A stretch of DNA of 64,000 bases from Marinobacter nitratireducens (GTDB taxonomy: Bacteria; Pseudomonadota; Gammaproteobacteria; Pseudomonadales; Oleiphilaceae). Under the pieces are notes generated by a model that saw only the letters and a list, made by a program, of their open reading frames with translations, ran no database searches and had not been told where the DNA came from. Made by a program: the position numbers and the translations under genes. The stretch is from assembly GCF_000708045.1 (NCBI RefSeq), contig NZ_ANIE01000002.1, positions 62,001-126,000 on the forward strand. Direction: 5' to 3'. Shown here one piece after another: positions 28,454 to 36,837 of this stretch (positions are counted from its first letter, which is position 1; the number at the start of each line of letters is the position of its first letter).

Positions 28454-29698
28454 ATGGTATCTGCCGACCAGGCAACTGATGGTTATGCGGCGGTGTTTTT
28501 TATGGAAGGTGGGCGGGTTGCCCGGCAGATGCGCGCCACTGAGTTTGGTGCCTTCCTGGATGGTTACGTGGGGTTGTCTGACCTTGCCGAAACAGATGTT
28601 CGGGCGGTGTTGGTTGACCTGAGCCCGAGCCTGCATGTTCGTTCGCTGGTCTTTTTCCGGATTTGGTTTGATGAGGAGGGGCGAGCTGATTCCAGCTGGA
28701 ATGTGCCGATAGAGAGCCTTGCGCTGAAGGGGGCCAAAGGGCCGGATATGGGCGCCGGGCCGATTCGTCTGGTCTGCAAGAGCCAGTGCCCGGAGCCCAG
28801 GTTTGCAGACGACCTGTGGGACCCCGACATGACACCGGGCAGTAACCACTTCCAGGCAATTCGAAAAGCCGTTGAGTCAAACTCCCTAAAGTTTCAGAAG
28901 ATTGAGCCGGAGCCGGAAGAAGATATTCCCGTACTCAACGCGTCTGAGTCTGAACAGAAACAGGAAGAATCCGCTGTATCGATAGACCGTGCCCGCCTGG
29001 CGCAGCTCATCCGTGAGCATCGTCTGCGTATTAAAACCCTTCAGAGTGTCCATCGGGATTCGTTGTCCGAGATCCAGCGCGAGCACCGGCTTGAGCTGCA
29101 GTCGCTGCGCAGTGAATTCGCAGACCTCGAGCAGAAGCATGAGCGCCTTCGACTGACCAATGAACAGCTGAAGAAGCGTCTGTCGGAACGCAATGAGCAG
29201 TATCTGGCAATGCAGGAGGAAATGGGGTCTGGAGAGGAAGCGAAGCAGCGGGATGACAGCAATACCGAGGCCGAGCTGGTTTTGCTCAGGGAACAGCTTG
29301 AGCGGCGCCAGAGGGAGCTTGAGCTTCGCGACGAAAAGATCGTTGCTCTTGAACAGGAGCTTCATGAGCTGAAGGAGCGCGAACCGCCCGAAGATTCCAT
29401 TCTGGGCGAACTCCAGAAGCAAACGGTCTTTCTGGTTGCCTATCACCCCGGTGTTGGCCACATCACCCTGCCGTATAGCGATATCGAAACCTACTTCAAC
29501 AACCCCGTAGCCTATGCAGCCGAGCGCTGCGATATGAATGAGCCCGCCTACAGGGAGTGGCTGGAGCATTATGAAAACCCGGTATGCGGGCACAAAGGCG
29601 AGGATGGCAAGGTGTGTGGTGAACCCATCATGCGGATTAGCCAGCCGGCTGAGTTTCGTGCCGGCGTCGACGACAGATGTGAGAAGCATCAGTCCTGA
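28454..29698 (+). CDS. Coiled-coil protein with C-terminal Cys/His cluster, function unknown
   Basis: 414 aa. The N-terminal globular part (about 1-150) contains ARQMRATEFGAFLDGYVGL. A long charged coiled coil runs from about residue 180 to 320 (heptads in RLRIKTLQSVHRDSLSEIQ and onward). A C-terminal domain (about 320-414) has CGHKGEDGKVCGEP plus CEKH, which could bind one zinc. No signal peptide. GGGGAA lies 7 nt before ATG 28454. It stands upstream of nadK, where I recall an uncharacterised gene in Pseudomonas too. No function is known to me. Confidence 0.75.
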   Translation: MVSADQATDGYAAVFFMEGGRVARQMRATEFGAFLDGYVGLSDLAETDVRAVLVDLSPSLHVRSLVFFRIWFDEEGRADSSWNVPIESLALKGAKGPDMGAGPIRLVCKSQCPEPRFADDLWDPDMTPGSNHFQAIRKAVESNSLKFQKIEPEPEEDIPVLNASESEQKQEESAVSIDRARLAQLIREHRLRIKTLQSVHRDSLSEIQREHRLELQSLRSEFADLEQKHERLRLTNEQLKKRLSERNEQYLAMQEEMGSGEEAKQRDDSNTEAELVLLREQLERRQRELELRDEKIVALEQELHELKEREPPEDSILGELQKQTVFLVAYHPGVGHITLPYSDIETYFNNPVAYAAERCDMNEPAYREWLEHYENPVCGHKGEDGKVCGEPIMRISQPAEFRAGVDDRCEKHQS

Positions 29699-29807
29699 CC
29701 CGGGATCTTTTTTCAGTATCAGGCCCACTTTCGTTAAACTGTACCGAATTTGTGAAGGGGGAGGGTGAGTCCTCTCCCGACGGCACCCCGAGATCACAGG
29801 ACACCTC

Positions 29808-30692
29808 ATGGATCAGTTCAGGAATATTGGCGTTATTGGGCGAATGGGCAGCGTCAAAGTGGTTGAGTCGCTGCGACAGCTCAAGCAGTACCTGGTCGCG
29901 AACAACTATCACGTCATTCTGGAAGAAGATACGGCGGGCATGTTGCCTGGCCACGGCTTGCAGGTCGCCAGCAAAAAACTGCTGGGCGAGATCTGTGATC
30001 TGGTCATCGTCGTTGGCGGTGATGGCAGTCTATTGGGCGCTGCCCGGGAGCTGGCCAAGTCCAAGATCCCGTTGCTGGGGGTTAACCGTGGGCGCCTCGG
30101 ATTCCTGACCGATATTTCCCCCTCCGATCTCGAAGAGCGCCTGGGCCAGGTGCTCGAAGGTGATTACATGGAAGAAACCCGTTTTCTGCTTGATGGCAAT
30201 GTCGAGCGCAACGGGCAGCCCCTTGGTTTCGGTACCGCATTGAACGATGTGGTTCTCCATCCGGGCAAGTCTACGCGGATGATCGGGTTTGACCTGTTTA
30301 TTGATGGGCACTTTGTCTACAGCCAGCGTTCTGATGGTCTGATTGTATCCACGCCTACAGGGTCAACGGCATACTCGTTGTCCGCTGGCGGTCCGATCAT
30401 GCATCCCAAGCTGGACGCCATCGTTCTGGTTCCCATGTTCCCTCACACCCTGAGCAGTCGCCCGATCGTGGTTGATGGCAAGAGCGAGATCAAACTCGTT
30501 ATTGGTGAGACCAACGAAACCTATCCGCAGATCAGTTTCGACGGGCAGATGAACATTGCCTGCGCGCCGGGCGATATCATTCGTATCACCAAAAAGCCAT
30601 TCAAGATCCGCCTCATCCACCCCACGGATCATAATTTCTATGCCACCTGCCGTGACAAGCTTGGTTGGGCCAGCGAAATAGCAGCGAGTTGA
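29808..30692 (+). CDS. nadK: NAD kinase
   Basis: A 294-aa cytosolic enzyme that phosphorylates NAD to NADP. The catalytic GGDGSLLG (70-77) and the NRGRLGFLTD and STPTGSTAYSLSAGG loops are all present, as are DGLIVSTP and RPIVVDG. Length matches E. coli NadK (292). The downstream metallophosphatase starts 2 bp after the stop, so they share an mRNA. Confidence 0.97.
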   Translation: MDQFRNIGVIGRMGSVKVVESLRQLKQYLVANNYHVILEEDTAGMLPGHGLQVASKKLLGEICDLVIVVGGDGSLLGAARELAKSKIPLLGVNRGRLGFLTDISPSDLEERLGQVLEGDYMEETRFLLDGNVERNGQPLGFGTALNDVVLHPGKSTRMIGFDLFIDGHFVYSQRSDGLIVSTPTGSTAYSLSAGGPIMHPKLDAIVLVPMFPHTLSSRPIVVDGKSEIKLVIGETNETYPQISFDGQMNIACAPGDIIRITKKPFKIRLIHPTDHNFYATCRDKLGWASEIAAS

Positions 30693-30694
30693 TC

Positions 30695-31708
30695 ATGGCT
30701 GTTAAAAAAAGCGCCGCTGCTCGCGGCTACGATATCATCGGTGATATCCACGGGTGTGCCCATACGCTTGAGCTTCTTCTGGAGCAAATGGGGTATCGGA
30801 AGGTAAACGGTGTCTACAAGCACGATCGTCGCCAGGTCATTTTTATCGGCGATATCATTGACCGCGGCCCACGGATTCGGGAAGCCCTGCATCTGGTGCG
30901 GGACATGGTTGAGCATGGCTCCGCCCGCATCGTGATGGGCAATCATGAGTACAACGCCCTTGGTTATTGCACCAGAGCCAGGCCGGGCAGTGGCAAGACC
31001 TGGCTGAGGGAGCATAATCCCCGCCATGATCGGCTGATCCGCGAGACCCTTGAGCAATTCGAGCATTATCCCCATGAATGGAATGAGTTTCTTGAATGGT
31101 TCTATACCATTCCTCTGTTCATTGAGGAGGAAAACTTTCGGGCGGTGCATGCCTGCTGGGACGGTGACCTGATCGAGAAGTTCAAGCGTACCCAGGGAGG
31201 AGCGTGCATTGATGATGACTTCCTCCATGCGTCGGCTGCGCTTGAGTCATTTGCCGGGCAGGTGATGGATACCTTGCTGCGGGGCACGGACCTTCGTCTG
31301 CCGGATGGCATGTCGATAACCGGTCGTGACGGCTACGTTCGGGAGTTTTTCCGCACCAAGTTCTGGGCGGACAACCCGCAAACCTATGCCGATGTCGTTT
31401 TTCAGCCGGACCCTTTGCCGCCGGAAGTGGCAAAACGGGTGCTGACGGATGGAGAACGCAAGCAGTTGATCAGCTACCCGCTGGAGGCGCCACCGGTCTT
31501 CGTTGGCCATTACTGGATGGAGGGCAAGCCGGCGCCGCTCAAGGCCAATGTAGCCTGCCTCGATTACAGTGCTGTGAAATACGGCAAGCTGGTTGCGTAC
31601 CGGTTGGACGATGAGCGCGTACTTTCGCCGGACAAGTTTGTCTGGGTGGATGTCGAGCGCCCGGAAATGCCGGATTCACCCGGTATGGAAGACAGTGTGG
31701 CCCGATAA
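30695..31708 (+). CDS. Metallophosphoesterase (PPP-like, calcineurin fold)
   Basis: 337 aa from ATG 30695. The three metal-binding motifs are GDIHG (16-20), GDIIDRGP (52-59) and GNHEYNALG (82-90). HACWDGDLI and FVGHYWM supply further histidines. This is the signature of the serine/threonine phosphatase / Ap4A hydrolase superfamily; the exact substrate is not readable. It begins two bases after nadK. Given that neighbour, nucleotide or bis-phosphate substrates are plausible but unproven. Confidence 0.88.
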   Translation: MAVKKSAAARGYDIIGDIHGCAHTLELLLEQMGYRKVNGVYKHDRRQVIFIGDIIDRGPRIREALHLVRDMVEHGSARIVMGNHEYNALGYCTRARPGSGKTWLREHNPRHDRLIRETLEQFEHYPHEWNEFLEWFYTIPLFIEEENFRAVHACWDGDLIEKFKRTQGGACIDDDFLHASAALESFAGQVMDTLLRGTDLRLPDGMSITGRDGYVREFFRTKFWADNPQTYADVVFQPDPLPPEVAKRVLTDGERKQLISYPLEAPPVFVGHYWMEGKPAPLKANVACLDYSAVKYGKLVAYRLDDERVLSPDKFVWVDVERPEMPDSPGMEDSVAR

Positions 31709-31747
31709 CCAGTCGGTAGCCCTGAACCCCTGGCGGCGAGGTTATTT

Positions 31748-32611
31748 GTGTACCGCGTAAAGCAATTGGATACTTCGGTGAACCTTGCCGATTTCAGCCA
31801 GTGGCTGAGACAGCAGGGTGTGGCTCATCGCATCAGTGAGGAAGGTGGGTTTCAGGTTCTGTGGCTGGAGAACCCCGATCATGCGGAGCCGGTGCTGGCG
31901 GCGCTGGATCGTTTCCTGGCGGAACCTGAACTCCGGCAGGCGGTTGAGGAAAGAAATCGGTCGCCGGTCCACGTCGCTGGGCGTTGGCAGCCATCGCCTC
32001 GCCACGCGCCGACGGTTCTCGGGGTGATTGGTATCGGCGTTCTGATGGCGTTCCTGACATCGCTTGGCCGAAACGAGATCTCTGCTCTGCTCATGTTCGT
32101 GGATCCGCGTTACTATGACTGGGGCTCCCTCGCGGTGCGGACGGACGCAGTGCTCGACACCTTGTCTGGCGGGCAGGTCTGGCGCCTGATTACTCCGGAT
32201 TTTCTGCATTTCAGCTGGTCTCACATTCTCTTTAATTCCGTCATGCTGTGGTTTTTGGGAAGCCAGATCGAATGGTTTGATGGACGCGGCCGGTTGCTTG
32301 TTCTGTTCCTGATAACCAGTGTGTTCTCGAACAGCCTTCAATATCTGGTTTCCGGCCCCTTGTTCGGGGGGCTGTCCGGTGTTGTATACGGTATTCTGGG
32401 TTATTGCTGGCTCAGTCAGCGTCAACATCCACGGTTCCAGTTTCCGCCTGCCCTGATTACGTTTGCCGTGGTGTGGATGGTGATTGGCTTTACTCCGCTG
32501 CCCGAGGTGATCGGATTAGGGCGAATGGCTAATGAGGCTCACCTGGGTGGGTTTGTGGCCGGTTTGGTTTGTGCCCTTGTCTTGCCGGCGAGGCGCCGTC
32601 GGGCGAGTTGA
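31748..32611 (+). CDS. Rhomboid-family intramembrane serine protease
   Basis: A 287-aa protein starting at GTG 31748, with GAGG 6 nt upstream. The N-terminal cytosolic domain (about 1-85) resembles the GlpG cytoplasmic domain in size. Six transmembrane helices follow. The active-site Ser210 lies in GGLSGVVYG and the partner His265 in NEAHLGG; the HxxxxN oxyanion motif is HILFN (159-163). The fold matches GlpG. It is a second rhomboid-type protein in the window besides the rhombosortase at 56862. It follows the metallophosphatase by 39 bp. Confidence 0.92.
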   Translation: MYRVKQLDTSVNLADFSQWLRQQGVAHRISEEGGFQVLWLENPDHAEPVLAALDRFLAEPELRQAVEERNRSPVHVAGRWQPSPRHAPTVLGVIGIGVLMAFLTSLGRNEISALLMFVDPRYYDWGSLAVRTDAVLDTLSGGQVWRLITPDFLHFSWSHILFNSVMLWFLGSQIEWFDGRGRLLVLFLITSVFSNSLQYLVSGPLFGGLSGVVYGILGYCWLSQRQHPRFQFPPALITFAVVWMVIGFTPLPEVIGLGRMANEAHLGGFVAGLVCALVLPARRRRAS

Positions 32612-32627
32612 GCGAGAGCAGGAATGT

Positions 32628-32714
32628 AAAAAAATGCCCCACCGAAGGGTGGGGCTAAAAGAGCTTTTAGCTCCTGATGAGAGAGACCAAATGAAACGAC
32701 CGTTGTCATTTGGT
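32628..32714 (-). ncRNA. Candidate Fur-repressed small RNA (PrrF/RyhB-type), about 87 nt
   Basis: The minus strand carries a promoter (see 32717-32750) with a predicted start near 32714. The transcript would fold into three hairpins. The 5' one has ACCAAATGA/TCATTTGGT (32714-32706 with 32694-32686). A small GAGC/GCTC one lies at 32661-32673. A 3' terminator GCCCCACC/GGTGGGGC (32655-32636) is followed by ATTTTTTT (32635-32628). The T-run is on the minus strand only, although both flanking genes run on the plus strand, so the terminator needs a minus-strand transcript to serve. No ORF of note is inside. The PrrF class is inferred from layout, not sequence homology. Confidence 0.65.
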
Positions 32715-32716
32715 GA

Positions 32717-32750
32717 GTTAATGATAATTATTATCGTTTGCGGTTGTCAA
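32717..32750 (-). promoter_or_regulatory. Promoter with overlapping Fur box
   Basis: On the minus strand: TTGACA (complement of 32745-32750), 18-bp spacer, TATCAT (complement of 32721-32726), 5 of 6 to consensus. The plus-strand 19-mer at 32717-32735 matches the Fur consensus GATAATGATAATCATTATC at 17 of 19 positions and covers the -10 element. Fur with iron should therefore shut this promoter. Confidence 0.75.
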
Positions 32751-32793
32751 ACGATTACCGGGAATTTTTTTAAGTTTTTTTGGGGAGGCTCAA

Positions 32794-33105
32794 ATGACCT
32801 ACGATGAATTGATTGAACGGCTTGATCCCAATGTCTACCGTAGCCTGCGCCAGTCACTGGAGCTGGGCAAATGGCCGGATGGCAGGAAATTGACCCGGGA
32901 GCAACGGGAAATAACCCTGCAGGCCGTGATTTATTACGAGAATCTGCATAACGTCCCGGAGGCAGAAAGAACCGGCTACATTGACCGTGGCGAGAAAGCA
33001 GGCACGGCGTGTGATCCTTCCGTCCAGTTTATGTCAGCAAGCAGCAAGGCGACTGACAAGAATGAGGACATCGATCCAGATCAGTTTGTTGAGGTCAAAT
33101 CTTGA
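32794..33105 (+). CDS. DUF1315 (YeaC-like) protein
   Basis: A 103-aa soluble protein. MTYDELIERLDPNVYRSLRQSLELGKWPDGRKLT and the QREITLQAVIYYENLH segment are the DUF1315/YeaC signature. No catalytic motif known. GGGGAGG before ATG 32794 is a strong ribosome site. Its TGA stop overlaps the TTG start of the DUF2797 gene (TTGA), so the two are coupled, and pepN follows. The Fur-box region lies 59-77 bp upstream, but its best promoter points the other way. Confidence 0.85.
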   Translation: MTYDELIERLDPNVYRSLRQSLELGKWPDGRKLTREQREITLQAVIYYENLHNVPEAERTGYIDRGEKAGTACDPSVQFMSASSKATDKNEDIDPDQFVEVKS

Positions 33106-33941
33106 GCAACGCCGTAGATGTAACCGGCCGGTTCCGAAAAATGCCGGCTGAGGCTGGCAACCCGGTCACTTATACACTGGCGGTTGGCGACGACCGCGTC
33201 GACCTGAATGATCTGCTTGGGCAGCTAGTCCAGATTGATTTCGATGGCGTTATCCGCTGCATCCACTGTGACCGGGTCACGAAGAAGAGTTTTAATCAGG
33301 GCTTTTGTTACCCGTGTTTCCGCAAGCTGGCGGCCTGTGATAGCTGCATCATGAGTCCGGAGAAGTGCCACTTTCACCTCGGAACCTGCCGAGAACCGGA
33401 GTGGGGTGAAACCCACTGCATGGTTGAGCATGTGGTCTATCTTGCCAATTCCTCCGGCCTCAAAGTTGGCATCACTCGGGCAACCCAGGTCCCGACCCGT
33501 TGGATCGATCAGGGCGCCGTTGCCGCTATCCCGATGCTTCGTGTTGCCAGCCGTTACCTGGCCGGGTTGGTGGAGGTGGCGTGCAAGAGCCACGTGGCTG
33601 ATCGAACCAACTGGCGAGCCATGTTGAAAGGGGATGTACCTGAACTGGACCTGGCGCAGGAACGGCAACGCATGCTGGGGCTGATTGAGGATGACCTGGC
33701 TGCCTTGCGCGAAGTGCACGGCGAAGATTCGATTCGAGCCGTCGACGAGAGCGGTCTGGATCTCAGTTACCCCGTCGAGGTTTGGCCGGAGAAGGTCAAG
33801 ACACATAATCTGGACAAAACGTCACATGTGGAGGGTGTCCTTGAGGGCATCAAGGGGCAGTACCTTATCCTCGATACTGGCGTGATCAATATCCGGAAAT
33901 TCACCGGATACGAAGTCCGTTTTCGGGTGCAGGCGGAATAA
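33102..33941 (+). CDS. DUF2797 protein with zinc-ribbon-like cysteines and GIY-YIG-like segment
   Basis: A 279-aa protein that starts at TTG 33102, inside the previous stop. CIHCDRVTKKSFNQGFCYPC and CDSCIMSPEKCHFHLGTC give two clusters of four cysteines, likely two zinc sites. HVVYLANSSGLKVGIT then resembles the core of a GIY-YIG nuclease domain, which would suggest nucleic-acid work. The family is uncharacterised. The DUF1315-DUF2797-pepN order is one I recall from Pseudomonas. Confidence 0.8.
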   Translation: MSNAVDVTGRFRKMPAEAGNPVTYTLAVGDDRVDLNDLLGQLVQIDFDGVIRCIHCDRVTKKSFNQGFCYPCFRKLAACDSCIMSPEKCHFHLGTCREPEWGETHCMVEHVVYLANSSGLKVGITRATQVPTRWIDQGAVAAIPMLRVASRYLAGLVEVACKSHVADRTNWRAMLKGDVPELDLAQERQRMLGLIEDDLAALREVHGEDSIRAVDESGLDLSYPVEVWPEKVKTHNLDKTSHVEGVLEGIKGQYLILDTGVINIRKFTGYEVRFRVQAE

Positions 33942-34015
33942 GGCTCACCCTTTGAATCTGATGTGCCCCGGCTGATCAGTTGAGAGTCCGGGGCAAAGCA
34001 ATCTGGAGACGACTG

Positions 34016-36658
34016 ATGCGTACCAATCAGCCAAAAACCATCTACTTGAGTGAATACCGGGTCCCTGCGTATCTGGTGGATTCTGTTGACCTGACGTTTG
34101 AACTGTTTGAAGAGGGCGCTCGGGTTCACAGTGTTCTTTCGGTGCGCCGTAACCCGGATTCGGACGCTGGCCCAGCGCCACTGGAACTGGACGGGGACAG
34201 CCTTAAGCTAGAATCGTTGGCCCTGGATGGCAAGACACTGGACGAGGGGGCGTTCGAAGATCTGGGGGATCGCCTGGTTATCCCAGGCGTTCCTGAGACC
34301 TTCGAATTGACTGTCGTGACCTGGATTGAGCCCCAGAACAACACCCGCCTTGAGGGGCTTTACAAGTCCTCCGGCATGTTCTGTACCCAGTGCGAAGCGG
34401 AAGGTTTCCGTTGCATCACGTACTTTCCGGACAGGCCTGATGTCATGTCCCGGTTCCGCACCCGCATTGAAGCCGAAAAGTCGGCGTACCCGGTGCTGCT
34501 GTCAAACGGCAACGATGTCGACCGCGGTGATCTGGCCGATGGCCGGCATTTCGTTACCTGGGAAGATCCATTCCCAAAGCCTTGCTACCTGTTTGCATTG
34601 GTTGCAGGCGATCTCGTTGAGAAGCGCGACAGTTTCACGACCTGTTCAGGGCGTGAGATCGATCTTCGTATGTACGTAGAGCCGCGGAACGCCGAGAAAT
34701 GTGATCACGCCATGGATTCTCTCAAGCGTTCCATGCGTTGGGATGAGGATGTCTACGGTCGTGAGTATGACCTTGATATCTTCATGATTGTGGCCGTGGA
34801 TGACTTCAACATGGGCGCGATGGAGAACAAGGGCCTTAACATCTTCAACTCGTCGTGTGTGCTGGCAAGCCAGGAAACGGCGACGGATATGGCGTTTCAG
34901 CGGATTGAAGCCATTGTTGCCCATGAATACTTTCACAACTGGTCGGGCAATCGCGTGACCTGCCGCGACTGGTTCCAGTTGAGCCTGAAGGAAGGTTTTA
35001 CCGTCTTCCGGGATGCGTCCTTTTCGGCGGACACTGGCTCCCCAACGGTAAAGCGTATTGAGGACGTGACCCTGCTGCGCACCGCGCAGTTTGCCGAAGA
35101 TGCGGGACCGATGTCGCATCCGGTGCGGCCGTCTTCCTACATGGAGATTTCCAACTTCTACACCCTGACGATCTATGAGAAGGGTGCCGAAGTCGTCCGC
35201 ATGATTCACTCACTCCTGGGCCCGGACATGTTCCGCAAAGGCAGCGATCTCTACTTTGAGCGCCACGATGGCCAGGCGGTGACAACCGATGACTTCGTGC
35301 GCGCGATGGAAGACGCCTCAGGGCGCGATCTCAGCCAGTTCCGCCTCTGGTATGAACAAGCGGGCACGCCGGTGCTGGACGTTTCAGACGAATTTGACGC
35401 CAGTGCGGGCATTTATCGACTGACGATTCGCCAGAGCATTCCGGATACTCCGGGGCAGAGCAACAAGCAGCCGCAGCACATTCCCTTTGCTATGGGGCTG
35501 CTAGGGGCGCAAGGGCAGGCACTGCCTTTGAGGTTGCGGTCTGGAGACACCGATGCCCCGCTCGAGCGCGTTCTGGAACTGACGGATGCGGAGCATACTT
35601 TCGAGTTTCACGGTCTGGACGAACGTCCCGTACCGTCGTTGTTGCGGCATTTCTCCGCACCGGTTCGCGTCAGCTATCCCTGGACACGTGAACAGCTCCA
35701 GTTCCTGATGAGTCACGACCCGGATGGTTTCAATCGCTGGGACGCCGGGCAGCGACTGGCGGTGGATGTCATTCAGGGGCTGGTAGGAAACCCGGATGAA
35801 GATGCGATCGATAGCCGGTTGGTGGACGCTTATCGTCAACTGATCTCCGACAGTTCCCTGGACCAGGCGTTGGTGGCGAAAATGCTGCAGTTACCGTCTG
35901 AGGCCTATCTGATCGAACTGTCAGAGGCGGCAGACGCTCCTGCGATTCATGCGGCGCGTGAGCGTGTGCTCAAGCGCCTGGCGACGGCCCTCCGTGACGA
36001 GCTCGTGGCTTGTTACAACCGTAATCACCAGAGTGGGCCCTATCGGGTGACGCCGGAGCAGATTGCCGGTCGTAGTCTGCGTAATACAGCGCTTTCCTGG
36101 CTGTTGTTGATCAATGACGACGAAGGGCGTGAGCTGGCATCCCAGCAGTTCCGGGCCGCCGACAACATGACGGATCGCATGGGGGCGCTCAGGGCGCTGG
36201 TGAATTCTGACTACGAAGCGGATCGCGAGCGGGTGCTGTCAGAATTCTATGAGCGCTTCCGCCATGATCCTCAAGTGGTGGAGCAGTGGTTCTCGGTCCA
36301 GGCCGCCAGTGGTCAGGCTGGCCGCCTTCCGCAGATTCGGGCGCTGCTTGAGCATGAGGCCTTTGATTGGAAAAATCCCAACAAAGTGCGCTCTGTGATC
36401 GGCGCGTTTGCCGGCCAGAACCTGGCGGAATTCCATAAACCCGATGGGTCGGGGTATGAATTCCTGGCCGAGCAGGTGTGTCGCCTGGACGACAGCAATC
36501 CCCAGATTGCGGCCAGACTGGTAACTCCGCTTACCCGCTGGCGCAAGTTTGCACCCTCCTACGGTGAGCAGATGAAAGCCGGTCTGGAGAAGGTTCGTGA
36601 CAAGGCCGGGCTGTCCCGGGATGTCTACGAGGTCGTGCATAAGAGTCTCGCCGACTGA
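34016..36658 (+). CDS. pepN: Aminopeptidase N (M1 zinc metallopeptidase)
   Basis: 880 aa from ATG 34016, with GGAGA 6 nt upstream; E. coli PepN is 870. The exopeptidase motif is GAMEN (NMGAMENKGLN). The zinc motif HEYFH starts at His303 (His303, Glu304, His307), with the third ligand Glu in LKEGFTVFRD. The C-terminal helical superhelix completes the fold. It is a cytosolic broad-specificity aminopeptidase that recycles peptides. A longer start at 33980 has no family support. Confidence 0.97.
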   Translation: MRTNQPKTIYLSEYRVPAYLVDSVDLTFELFEEGARVHSVLSVRRNPDSDAGPAPLELDGDSLKLESLALDGKTLDEGAFEDLGDRLVIPGVPETFELTVVTWIEPQNNTRLEGLYKSSGMFCTQCEAEGFRCITYFPDRPDVMSRFRTRIEAEKSAYPVLLSNGNDVDRGDLADGRHFVTWEDPFPKPCYLFALVAGDLVEKRDSFTTCSGREIDLRMYVEPRNAEKCDHAMDSLKRSMRWDEDVYGREYDLDIFMIVAVDDFNMGAMENKGLNIFNSSCVLASQETATDMAFQRIEAIVAHEYFHNWSGNRVTCRDWFQLSLKEGFTVFRDASFSADTGSPTVKRIEDVTLLRTAQFAEDAGPMSHPVRPSSYMEISNFYTLTIYEKGAEVVRMIHSLLGPDMFRKGSDLYFERHDGQAVTTDDFVRAMEDASGRDLSQFRLWYEQAGTPVLDVSDEFDASAGIYRLTIRQSIPDTPGQSNKQPQHIPFAMGLLGAQGQALPLRLRSGDTDAPLERVLELTDAEHTFEFHGLDERPVPSLLRHFSAPVRVSYPWTREQLQFLMSHDPDGFNRWDAGQRLAVDVIQGLVGNPDEDAIDSRLVDAYRQLISDSSLDQALVAKMLQLPSEAYLIELSEAADAPAIHAARERVLKRLATALRDELVACYNRNHQSGPYRVTPEQIAGRSLRNTALSWLLLINDDEGRELASQQFRAADNMTDRMGALRALVNSDYEADRERVLSEFYERFRHDPQVVEQWFSVQAASGQAGRLPQIRALLEHEAFDWKNPNKVRSVIGAFAGQNLAEFHKPDGSGYEFLAEQVCRLDDSNPQIAARLVTPLTRWRKFAPSYGEQMKAGLEKVRDKAGLSRDVYEVVHKSLAD

Positions 36659-36674
36659 CTGGGAATGCCTGAAA

Positions 36675-36708
36675 CCGGCTGTGACAAGGCGACCTGAGTC
36701 ACAGCCGG
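36675..36708 (+). terminator. Hairpin downstream of pepN
   Basis: CCGGCTGTGAC (36675-36685) and GTCACAGCCGG (36698-36708) form an 11-bp perfect stem with a 12-nt loop. No T-run follows on either strand, so it is a strong hairpin of uncertain terminator strength. Confidence 0.55.
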
Positions 36709-36837
36709 AAACAAAATCGCACTTTCGGTCGATAGACTTTGTTGCCTGATCCGCTAATCTGAGTGAAAGTCTGTGACTCCAACAGGCAAATAATAAAAGC
36801 CCACCCAGAGGCTTCCAGACGGATTTAAGGTTAAATA

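Noticed and set aside
32794-33105. DUF1315 as the direct target of the Fur box
   Set aside because: The plus-strand -10 candidates are badly spaced (14 or 20 bp from TTGTCA), while the minus-strand promoter is well formed; a weak effect on DUF1315 is not excluded.
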